DNA of 7,024 bases from Staphylococcaceae bacterium UBA6286 (GTDB taxonomy: Bacteria; Bacillota; Bacilli; Staphylococcales; Staphylococcaceae), in NCBI GenBank assembly GCA_002438305.1, contig DJUI01000055.1, positions 10,958 through 17,981 of the forward strand. The letters are read 5' to 3'. A program made the translations under genes and the position numbers. Within the stretch, counting starts at the first letter, position 1. Each line of letters starts with the position of its first letter. Below are positions 1 through 6,467 of the stretch, piece after piece. The notes beneath the pieces were generated by a model that saw only the letters and a program-made list of their open reading frames with translations, ran no database searches and was not told the origin of the DNA.

Positions 1-1125
1 AAAGCCGAAGAAGAAGCGACGCAGGAGCGTATACAGCATAAGGAGAAACAGCTCTATAAGCAGGAACTTGCATGGATGCGTAAAGGCGCAAAGGCGCGTT
101 CTACTAAACAGCAGGCGCGGATTGAACGATTTAAGTCAATCGAAGACAAAGTCGCCGGACATATCTCAACGGATGAAATGTCAGTAGACTTGAACCATCA
201 ACGTCTCGGCAAGCAAGTGTTTGAACTGGAGGACGTTGGTATTGCTTTTGGCGATAGAACGTTGTTTGACGGCTTGACTACGATTGTTCAGACTACTGAT
301 AGAATTGGAATCGTCGGTGAAAACGGTTCTGGTAAATCAACGTTACTTAATATATTAGCGATGGAACTGAAGCACTCTAGAGGTAACCTCAAAGTCGGTC
401 AGACTGTTAAAGTGGGCTACTATAAACAGAGTAATGCCAGAATGAATGAGCAGTTGCGTGTCATAGATTTTCTGCGTGAAAAAGCAGAAGAAGCGACACA
501 ATCTGACGGTTCTAAAATATCAGTCACGCAGCTGCTTGAACGATTTTTGTTTCCATCCAGTATGCACGGCACGTTAATTCACCGGCTGTCTGGCGGGGAG
601 AAAAAACGCTTGTATCTCCTCAGTATATTGATTGAAGGGCCGAATGTTTTACTGCTGGACGAACCGACCAATGATCTGGACACCGAAACGTTGACGATTC
701 TGGAGCGCTATTTAGCAGAATTCAGCGGTGCTGTACTGACAGTCAGCCACGACCGTTATTTCCTTGATAAAGTAGTCAACAAATACTGGTATTTACATGA
801 TCAGCATGTTGATCAGCTGCTTGGTGATTTTGAAGACTACTTGACAGCTAAGAAGGACAATCAAGTGGCAGCTGTGAAATCCGGGCAGGTAACCGAAAAA
901 CCAAAGCAGAGCCGTATTTCCTATAAGGATAAGCGCCAGTTCGAACAGCTGGGCGGCGAAATAGAAGATTTGGAAGTCAGACTGGAAGACATCGATGCTC
1001 AAATTGCGGCAGAGACTACTAATTATGAACGATTGAATGAACTGACAGCCGAACGGGAAGCATTGACTTTACGCTATGACGAAGCATTTCTTGAATGGAG
1101 CGAATTAGCAGAACGGATGGAGTAG
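1..1125 (+). CDS. uup: Uup-like ABC-F ATPase, 3' part only (5' end outside window)
   Basis: The reading frame is open from base 1, so the ATG at 76 is an internal methionine and the gene is cut by the window edge. The visible 374 residues hold the inter-domain linker (about 1-45, charged, with the WMRKGAKAR-type motif typical of ABC-F linkers) and the second nucleotide-binding domain. That domain has Walker A GENGSGKST at 106-114, signature LSGGEKKR at 196-203, Walker B VLLLDEP at 216-222 and the switch SHDRYF at 249-254. A charged helical tail (about 309-374) follows and is probably the Uup C-terminal coiled coil. There are no membrane segments, so this is a soluble ABC-F protein and not a transporter. 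Family knowledge: ABC-F proteins act on ribosomes, and Uup also binds branched DNA and affects recombination-intermediate processing in E. coli. The first ATPase domain cannot be checked here. Another ABC-F subfamily is possible, but the linker and tail favour Uup. Confidence 0.9.
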   Translation, partial: KAEEEATQERIQHKEKQLYKQELAWMRKGAKARSTKQQARIERFKSIEDKVAGHISTDEMSVDLNHQRLGKQVFELEDVGIAFGDRTLFDGLTTIVQTTDRIGIVGENGSGKSTLLNILAMELKHSRGNLKVGQTVKVGYYKQSNARMNEQLRVIDFLREKAEEATQSDGSKISVTQLLERFLFPSSMHGTLIHRLSGGEKKRLYLLSILIEGPNVLLLDEPTNDLDTETLTILERYLAEFSGAVLTVSHDRYFLDKVVNKYWYLHDQHVDQLLGDFEDYLTAKKDNQVAAVKSGQVTEKPKQSRISYKDKRQFEQLGGEIEDLEVRLEDIDAQIAAETTNYERLNELTAEREALTLRYDEAFLEWSELAERME

Positions 1126-1129
1126 AAGG
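1119..1129 (+). promoter_or_regulatory. Ribosome binding site for recQ, overlapping the uup stop
   Basis: GGAG at 1119-1122 lies inside the last codons of uup, 10 bases before the TTG at 1133. A second purine stretch, AGAAGG, ends 3 bases before it. The first has the more usual spacing. The overlap suggests that recQ translation is coupled to uup. Confidence 0.5.
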
Positions 1130-1132
1130 CAA

Positions 1133-2899
1133 TTGGAAGACATATTACAACGTTATTTTGGTTACAAGACATTCCGGACAGGACAGCGGGAACTTATCAC
1201 TTATGCAGTGAATCATGAATCAGCTCTTGGTATTCTGCCGACTGGTGGCGGGAAGTCAATCTGTTATCAAGTGCCTGGATTGATCAGGGGAGGGTTGACG
1301 CTCGTTATCAGTCCGCTCATCTCGTTGATGAAAGACCAGGTAGATACACTGAATGCCTCTGGGATCAACGCAGCATATTTGAACAGTAATCTGAAAGCCG
1401 CAGAAGAGCGTAACATCATGACCGGTCTTGCTTATCATCGCTATCAGTTTCTATATGTAGCACCTGAACGGTTCAATCAGCTGACCTTCAGGCAGATGTT
1501 GACTCAACTGGATATCCGGTTGATTGCATTTGATGAGGCGCACTGCATTTCCAAATGGGGCCATGACTTTAGACCAAGTTACCGTCAAGTGATCCACTAT
1601 TTAGATTTGTTCGACTGTCCGTTTCTGGCAGTTACAGCGACAGCGACTATCGATGTAAAAAAAGATATTCAGTCACTGTTGAATATCGCAGATGACCATG
1701 TCGTTGAAACGAGTACGAGACGTGAAAACTTGGCATTCAAAGTGGACCCCTCTTTTCAAAAAGAGAAGGTTGTCCGCGAATATATCCAGTCACATCCTGA
1801 TGACTCAGGCATTATCTACGCTGGTACGAGAAAACAGGTTGATGCACTCCATGAGCAGTTCAGTGAACCGAATATCAATCACACCATCTATCATGCCGGT
1901 CTGCCGAAAAGTGAACGTGAAGAAAATCAGGCGAAATTCGTCAATGATGATTGTCCTGTCATGATTGCGACGAATGCATTTGGTATGGGAATTGACAAAT
2001 CCAATGTCCGCTACGTCATTCATTACAATATGCCTCAGGACATTGAGTCCTATTATCAGGAAGCGGGCCGAGCAGGTCGGGACGGACTGGACAGTGAATG
2101 TATATTGATGTTCAGCGAACAGGATATTCGGCTCCAGCAGTTTTTTATCAGTACGAGTGATGAATCTATTCAGGAGAAAAAGAAAGAAAAACTGCAGAAG
2201 ATGGTTCATTACACTAAAACTACACAATGTCTTCAAGGGACGATTATCAATTACTTTAATCCGGATGAGCATCTGCAGTTATGCGGTAAGTGCAGTAACT
2301 GTCTGAAACAAGGCTCATATGACATGACAACAGAAGCAATGAAAATTTTAAGTTGCTTGATTCGAATGAAAGAACCTGTCAACCGACTAGTACTGACTAA
2401 AGTACTAAGAGGAGAAAATGATTCTGAAGTGAAAGACCATCATTATGATCTGTTAAGTACTTATGGTCTGCTGAAAGACTATGAAACTAAAGATATTTCC
2501 AGATTTATTGATACACTGCTGTTCAATGGTTATATTCATGAACAGAACGGCAAGATGCTCTGTCATTCTTCTGCCAAGGACGTCATCTTCAACAAAACAC
2601 AAGTGATGACTCATTATGAGCCGATCAGCTACAACGAAAAAGTGATTATTAAAACGGTATCTGAAGTCAATGAACAGCTCTTCAACTTGTTGAAGACGGT
2701 AAGAAAGCAACTGGCATCGGAACTGGGTGTCCCCCCGTTCACTATTTTTTCGGATCATACTTTGATGCTGTTTGCCAAGAAAATGCCGACTACGAAGCAG
2801 GAGATGATTCATATTGAAGGCGTGGGAAGCTATAAACTGAAACATTACTGTCCACACTTCATGGCATGCATTAATGACTATCTGTCACTGGCAAGATAA
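1133..2899 (+). CDS. recQ: ATP-dependent DNA helicase RecQ
   Basis: This is a 588-residue, full-length bacterial RecQ, a 3'-5' superfamily 2 helicase that unwinds DNA in recombination and replication-fork repair. Motif 0 is near residues 13-19 (ending TGQ). Motif I TGGGKS is at 37-42. DEAH is at 134-137, followed by the aromatic-rich loop (CISKWGHDFRP). Motif III TATAT is at 168-172, motif V (ATNAFGMGID) at about 279-288, and the arginine-finger motif VI QEAGRAGRDG at 309-318. The zinc site is C366, C384, C387 and C390. A winged-helix region follows, and an HRDC domain fills about 511-588. The start is TTG. No ATG, GTG or TTG further in would keep motif 0, which binds adenine through Q18, so TTG at 1133 is nearly forced. 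The gene sits 7 bases after uup, probably in one transcript. The HRDC segment carries a C6 and a T6 run close together. Identification is secure. Confidence 0.97.
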   Translation: MEDILQRYFGYKTFRTGQRELITYAVNHESALGILPTGGGKSICYQVPGLIRGGLTLVISPLISLMKDQVDTLNASGINAAYLNSNLKAAEERNIMTGLAYHRYQFLYVAPERFNQLTFRQMLTQLDIRLIAFDEAHCISKWGHDFRPSYRQVIHYLDLFDCPFLAVTATATIDVKKDIQSLLNIADDHVVETSTRRENLAFKVDPSFQKEKVVREYIQSHPDDSGIIYAGTRKQVDALHEQFSEPNINHTIYHAGLPKSEREENQAKFVNDDCPVMIATNAFGMGIDKSNVRYVIHYNMPQDIESYYQEAGRAGRDGLDSECILMFSEQDIRLQQFFISTSDESIQEKKKEKLQKMVHYTKTTQCLQGTIINYFNPDEHLQLCGKCSNCLKQGSYDMTTEAMKILSCLIRMKEPVNRLVLTKVLRGENDSEVKDHHYDLLSTYGLLKDYETKDISRFIDTLLFNGYIHEQNGKMLCHSSAKDVIFNKTQVMTHYEPISYNEKVIIKTVSEVNEQLFNLLKTVRKQLASELGVPPFTIFSDHTLMLFAKKMPTTKQEMIHIEGVGSYKLKHYCPHFMACINDYLSLAR

Positions 2900-2947
2900 A
2901 GATTATAAGTTTACAATAGGCTGTAACGATAAAGGTGAGGTGACGTT
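2900..2947 (+). promoter_or_regulatory. Short intergenic region with possible promoter, inverted repeat and strong RBS
   Basis: This is the only sizeable gap in the window. It holds TATAAG at 2904-2909, a possible -10, with a weak -35 candidate CTGTCA at 2882-2887 inside the end of recQ (spacing 16). Just downstream is an inverted repeat, TTACA (2911-2915), six bases, TGTAA (2922-2926), placed where a start site or operator would lie. The Shine-Dalgarno GAGGTGA (2937-2943) precedes the ATG at 2948. The ribosome site is convincing. The promoter and operator are only suggestive, because 5-base arms arise often by chance. I see no terminator for recQ here, so readthrough from uup-recQ is also possible. 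Confidence 0.3.
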
Positions 2948-3868
2948 ATGATAAGGTTCGAAGATGTTTCAAAGGTATACGGGGATAAGCATGCAGTCGA
3001 TCATATCTCTATGGAAATACAAGAAGGGGAGTTCTTTGTGCTGATTGGACCGTCCGGTTGTGGTAAGACGACGACATTAAAGATGATCAACCGGTTAATT
3101 CCATTATCGACCGGTTATATTTATTTCAAAGACCGACCGATCAGCAGCTATAAACTTGACGAAATGCGCTGGGACATCGGTTATGTGCTGCAGCAAATTG
3201 CATTATTTCCCCATATGACGATACGCGATAATATTGCTCAAGTACCACTCATGAAGCAATGGTCCCAGCAGGACATCGATCAGCAAGTCGATCAGTTGCT
3301 CGGCATGGTTGGTCTGCCGCCGGAACAATATCGTAACCGCATGCCGGACGAACTGTCAGGCGGTCAGCAGCAGCGGGTAGGTGTAGTCAGAGCACTGGCA
3401 GCCGATCCACCGGTTATACTGATGGACGAACCATTCAGTGCGCTTGACCCCATCAGCAGAGAAAAACTGCAGGATGACCTGCTTGATCTTCAGTCCAAGA
3501 TCAACAAGACGATTATTTTTGTCACACATGATATTGCTGAAGCATTTAAGTTAGGTGACCGTATTTGTCTGATGAATGAAGGACGGATTGAGCAGATTGG
3601 CACACCTGAGGAGTTTTTGAGACACCCGAAAAGTGATTTTGTGAAGTCGTTCATCGGTGATATAAAGCGTACTTATGCAGACGATTATGTTGATAATACA
3701 CCGTATGATGATCGTTATCCAACCGTTCAGGCAGATTCTGAAATAGAAGAAGTCTTTCTAATGCTGCAGCAGCATGACCGTGTCAATGTTATGGCAGGTG
3801 ATCGTTATGTGGGTGCCATTACAAGAAACAGAGCGTTTGAACAGCTGAGTAAAGGAGTGACTGCTTGA
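2948..3868 (+). CDS. egtV: ABC importer ATPase, EgtV/OpuCA type (probable ergothioneine or quaternary-amine uptake)
   Basis: This is a 306-residue cytoplasmic ATPase that powers the permease encoded next. Walker A GPSGCGKTT is at 34-42, Q-loop glutamines at 82-83, signature LSGGQ at 136-140, Walker B VILMDEP at 156-162 and the switch histidine at H194 (VTHD). The sequence is of the ProV/OpuA quaternary-amine class (ALFPHMTIRDNI). After the nucleotide-binding domain (about 1-240) comes an acidic, tyrosine-rich linker (about 243-258). A short tail ends in a CBS-like half motif (GDRYVGAITRNRAFE, about 284-298). Classic OpuCA proteins run to about 380-400 residues with two CBS domains, so the regulatory region is reduced here. 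Start ATG 2948 has a strong ribosome site 7 bases upstream. The stop codon TGA (3866-3868) shares its A with the start of the permease gene, which implies coupled translation. The ATPase role is certain. The substrate is inferred from the partner, and the name opuCA or proV would also be used. Confidence 0.85.
   Translation: MIRFEDVSKVYGDKHAVDHISMEIQEGEFFVLIGPSGCGKTTTLKMINRLIPLSTGYIYFKDRPISSYKLDEMRWDIGYVLQQIALFPHMTIRDNIAQVPLMKQWSQQDIDQQVDQLLGMVGLPPEQYRNRMPDELSGGQQQRVGVVRALAADPPVILMDEPFSALDPISREKLQDDLLDLQSKINKTIIFVTHDIAEAFKLGDRICLMNEGRIEQIGTPEEFLRHPKSDFVKSFIGDIKRTYADDYVDNTPYDDRYPTVQADSEIEEVFLMLQQHDRVNVMAGDRYVGAITRNRAFEQLSKGVTA
3853..3857 (+). promoter_or_regulatory. Ribosome binding site for the permease/binding-protein fusion
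   Basis: AGGAG lies within the last codons of the ATPase gene. It is 10 bases before ATG 3868 and 7 bases before the in-frame TTG 3865. Either start fits. ATG is preferred because it is the stronger codon and gives the TGATG stop-start overlap. Confidence 0.6.
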
Positions 3869-5382
3869 TGAATGCATTCATTGATACGTTGAACGACCGT
3901 AAAGGGGAGCTCCTTACAGCACTACTGGAACATATTCAACTGTCATTCATCGCACTGCTCATTGCGATGCTCATCGCTGTGCCGCTCGGCATATTGTTGA
4001 CACGACGACAAAAGTTAGCTGAACCCATCATCAATGTCACAGCGATTCTTCAGACCATTCCATCGCTGGCACTACTAGGTCTGATGATTCCGCTGTTCGG
4101 CATTGGGCGGGTACCTGCCATTATTGCACTGATTATCTATGCATTACTGCCGATTTTAAGAAATACATACACTGGGATTAAGGAAGTCGACCCATCGTTG
4201 AAAGAAGCAGCGAGTGGTATCGGTATGAATCCATTAAGACGGTTGACGAAAGTAGAACTACCACTTGCGATGCCTGTCATTATGGCAGGGATCCGTACGG
4301 CGATGGTGTTGATCATTGGGACAGCAACACTTGCTGCATTTATCGGAGCAGGTGGACTGGGGGACTTGATTTTACTCGGTATAGACCGTAACAATACACC
4401 GCTGATTTTACTTGGAGCTATTCCAGCCGCGATACTCGCTGTCTTTTTTGATAGTATTCTGCGCTGGATGGAACGCATGTCATATAAGAGCATCGCGATT
4501 ATATTAGGGATACTCGTCTTAATTTGTCTTATAGTGGCCCTGCTGCCATTATTTAACCGCAGTGATGACACATTGGAACTGGCCGGCAAGCTAGGGACAG
4601 AACCCGAGATTATCACGAATATGTATCAACTCGTCATTGAAGATAAGACGGATCTTGAAGTCGACGTGAAACCAGGACTCGGCAAGACCGCCTTCTTATA
4701 TAATGCACTGAAATCAGGAGACATTGACGGTTATCTGGAATTCACTGGAACGGTTCTTGGCGAGTTGACGAAGGAAACTCCAGAAGGCACGACAGAACAA
4801 GAAGTATATGAGCAGGCTAAAACATCAATAGATGAACAAGCAGACATGGCGCTCTTAAAACCAATGAAATATAATAACACCTATGCGCTTGCCGTCAAAA
4901 AGGACTATGCAGAAAAGTACGGTTTGAAAACAATATCTGATCTTGATAAAGTGAAAGACGACATCAATGCGGGCTTCACATTGGAATTTAATGACCGGGA
5001 AGATGGTTATAAAGGGATTCAGAAAAAATACGGAATCACATTGGATCATATTAAAACGATGGAACCTAAAATCCGTTATCAAGCTGTAGAAAGTGGAGCT
5101 ATTGATGTGATTGATGCTTACTCTACAGATGCTGAACTGCGTAAATATGACATGGTTGTGCTGAAAGATGACAAACATCTCTTCCCGCCATACCAAGGAG
5201 CACCGCTGTTCATGAATGAAACAATTAAAGAACATCCTGAATTAGTAGATGCATTGAATATATTAGCCGGCAAAATTACAGATGAAGAAATGCAGCAGAT
5301 GAATTATGATGTCGCTTATGGCGGTAAGAAATCTGAAGATGTTGCACGAGAGTATCTTGAAAAACAAGGGTTGATTAAATAG
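3868..5382 (+). CDS. egtU: ABC importer permease fused to substrate-binding domain, EgtU/OpuCB-OpuCC type
   Basis: This is a 504-residue fusion of two parts that are separate in classic Opu systems. An N-terminal membrane domain (about 20-200) has several hydrophobic helices and the EAA loop (EAASGIG... ELPLAMP, about 113-136), which contacts the ATPase. A further membrane helix (about 208-228) tethers an extracellular type-II binding domain (about 235-504). Features of the binding domain include KPGLGKT, YLEFTGT, NTYALAV, FNDREDG, DAYSTDAEL and FPPYQGAPL. These blocks and the total length match what I remember of Streptococcus pneumoniae EgtU, shown to import ergothioneine, and of Listeria BilEB. 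Aromatic residues in YLEFTGT, NTYA, DAYS and PPYQG could line a cage for a quaternary ammonium group. There is no signal peptide or lipobox, as expected because the fusion replaces the lipoprotein anchor. An in-frame TTG at 3865 would add one residue. Glycine betaine, choline or carnitine are the alternative substrates. Confidence in a quaternary-amine importer is high, and in ergothioneine moderate. Confidence 0.85.
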   Translation: MNAFIDTLNDRKGELLTALLEHIQLSFIALLIAMLIAVPLGILLTRRQKLAEPIINVTAILQTIPSLALLGLMIPLFGIGRVPAIIALIIYALLPILRNTYTGIKEVDPSLKEAASGIGMNPLRRLTKVELPLAMPVIMAGIRTAMVLIIGTATLAAFIGAGGLGDLILLGIDRNNTPLILLGAIPAAILAVFFDSILRWMERMSYKSIAIILGILVLICLIVALLPLFNRSDDTLELAGKLGTEPEIITNMYQLVIEDKTDLEVDVKPGLGKTAFLYNALKSGDIDGYLEFTGTVLGELTKETPEGTTEQEVYEQAKTSIDEQADMALLKPMKYNNTYALAVKKDYAEKYGLKTISDLDKVKDDINAGFTLEFNDREDGYKGIQKKYGITLDHIKTMEPKIRYQAVESGAIDVIDAYSTDAELRKYDMVVLKDDKHLFPPYQGAPLFMNETIKEHPELVDALNILAGKITDEEMQQMNYDVAYGGKKSEDVAREYLEKQGLIK

Positions 5383-5387
5383 GAGGG
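5381..5387 (+). promoter_or_regulatory. Strong ribosome binding site deciding the hisC TTG start
   Basis: AGGAGGG overlaps the last bases of the egtU stop codon. Two TTG codons follow in frame, at 5391 and 5394. The AGGAGG core (5381-5386) leaves 4 bases before the first and 7 before the second, so 5394 is the better start and gives a protein beginning MKEQL. Confidence 0.7.
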
Positions 5388-5393
5388 TGCTTG

Positions 5394-6452
5394 TTGAAAG
5401 AACAGCTGAAACAACTAAGTATTTATCAAGCAGGTAAGACTGCAGATGAACTCAAGTCAGAGTTAGGCATCGCAGGAGACATGATGAAGCTTTCTTCAAA
5501 TGAGAATGTTTATGGCCCGTCTCCAGAAGTGACACGTACTTTAAAGCAATCACTGAACTTACTGTACGAATATCCGGATAGTCATGGTACAGTGCTGAAA
5601 CAAGCGATTGCTGAGCATTACAAAGTGAAAGAAGAGTCTATACTACTTGGTTCCGGCCTCGATGAAGTGATTATGATGCTGTCCCGGGCTGTTTTGAAGC
5701 CGGGTGATGATATATTGACATGCGAAAATACATTTGTCCAATATCAGCATCATGCCGTCATTGAAGACTGTCGTATAGTGACTGCGCCGCTAGATACAGG
5801 AAAATTTGATCTACAGGCGCTTGCAGAAAAAATTACGGCTCACACGACCCTCATCTGGCTGTGCAACCCGAATAATCCGACAGGCAATTATTTTAATCAG
5901 TCCGAGCTGTCAGCATTTTTGACTAAAGCAGGTGAAATACCTGTAGTACTGGATGAGGCCTATGCGGAATATGTGACTGCAGAAGATTATCCGGATAGTT
6001 TCTCGTTACGTGAAAAACATCCAAACATCATCATTTTAAGAACATTTTCAAAAGCTTATGGACTTGCTTCACTACGTGTAGGGTATGCGATATCATCAGA
6101 CGAATGGACATCGATCTGGCATCGCGTCAAACTACCGTTCAATGTGACATCATTGTCATTGAAAGCGGCTGAAGCGGCATTGAAGGATCAGGAGTATTTA
6201 ACAGACGTTCGACAAAACAATGCGGTAGAAAGACAACGGTTTTATGCATCAAATATCAGTCACTATCTTCTTCCGTCACAAACCAATTTTGTGCTTGTGA
6301 AGACAGATGACATCAATGAACTAAATGATTACCTGCTGACGTTCGGTATCATTGCAAGACCAACACCCGTCGGCGTTAGAATTACTATTGGAACAGCTGA
6401 ACAGAACACAGTAGTCATCAAAGCGTTGGAAAACTATTTCAGTACAAAATGA
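5394..6452 (+). CDS. hisC: Histidinol-phosphate aminotransferase family protein (HisC)
   Basis: This is a 352-residue PLP-dependent class I/II (fold type I) aminotransferase, cytosolic, of normal HisC length. HisC moves an amino group from glutamate to imidazole-acetol phosphate in histidine synthesis. Visible motifs are SNENVYGPSP near 35-44, the PLP-contacting CNPNNPTG at 157-164, DEAY at 187-190, the Schiff-base lysine K220 in TFSKAYGLASLRVGY, and GVRITIG near 327-333, whose arginine (R329) binds the substrate carboxylate. No ATG lies upstream of residue 30, so a TTG start is required. TTG 5394 is chosen over 5391 on ribosome-site spacing and on the remembered start of the S. aureus homologue. 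The gene begins 11 bases after egtU, so it is probably co-transcribed and perhaps coupled. No other his gene is in the window, so the true substrate is not settled. HisC enzymes of Bacillus also transaminate aromatic amino acids, and a role linked to the imported solute is possible. Confidence 0.88.
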   Translation: MKEQLKQLSIYQAGKTADELKSELGIAGDMMKLSSNENVYGPSPEVTRTLKQSLNLLYEYPDSHGTVLKQAIAEHYKVKEESILLGSGLDEVIMMLSRAVLKPGDDILTCENTFVQYQHHAVIEDCRIVTAPLDTGKFDLQALAEKITAHTTLIWLCNPNNPTGNYFNQSELSAFLTKAGEIPVVLDEAYAEYVTAEDYPDSFSLREKHPNIIILRTFSKAYGLASLRVGYAISSDEWTSIWHRVKLPFNVTSLSLKAAEAALKDQEYLTDVRQNNAVERQRFYASNISHYLLPSQTNFVLVKTDDINELNDYLLTFGIIARPTPVGVRITIGTAEQNTVVIKALENYFSTK

Positions 6453-6458
6453 GAAGGG
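6453..6458 (+). promoter_or_regulatory. Ribosome binding site deciding the nucleotidase start
   Basis: GAAGGG ends directly against ATG 6459, leaving no spacer, but lies 9 bases before ATG 6468. The downstream ATG is therefore the likely start, giving MTRQSIAIDMD. Confidence 0.6.
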
Positions 6459-6467
6459 ATGAACCAC

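Noticed and set aside
76..1125. ATG 76 as the start of the ABC-F gene
   Set aside because: The frame is open back to base 1 and encodes ABC-F linker sequence, and a protein starting at 76 would have only one ATPase domain.
1692..1964. Plus-strand 90-codon frame inside recQ
   Set aside because: It is out of frame within the helicase core, has no recognisable domain, and is best explained as a shadow of recQ.
1805..2272. Antisense open frame of 155 codons opposite recQ, and the other minus-strand frames (for example 4137-4616, 4855-5235)
   Set aside because: Each lies wholly opposite a well-identified gene, has no recognisable domain, and has composition expected of a reverse-strand shadow.
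2922..2935. Possible CcpA cre site at TGTAACGATA
   Set aside because: The CG core is one base too close to the TGTAA half and the right half lacks the CA end, so it does not fit the cre consensus.
3997..4002. Perfect TTGACA inside the permease gene
   Set aside because: No -10-like hexamer at 16-18 bases downstream, and it lies in coding sequence for a membrane helix.
5715..5744. TTGACA inside hisC as an internal promoter
   Set aside because: The best -10 candidate (CAATAT) matches only 3 of 6 bases, so chance is the simpler explanation.
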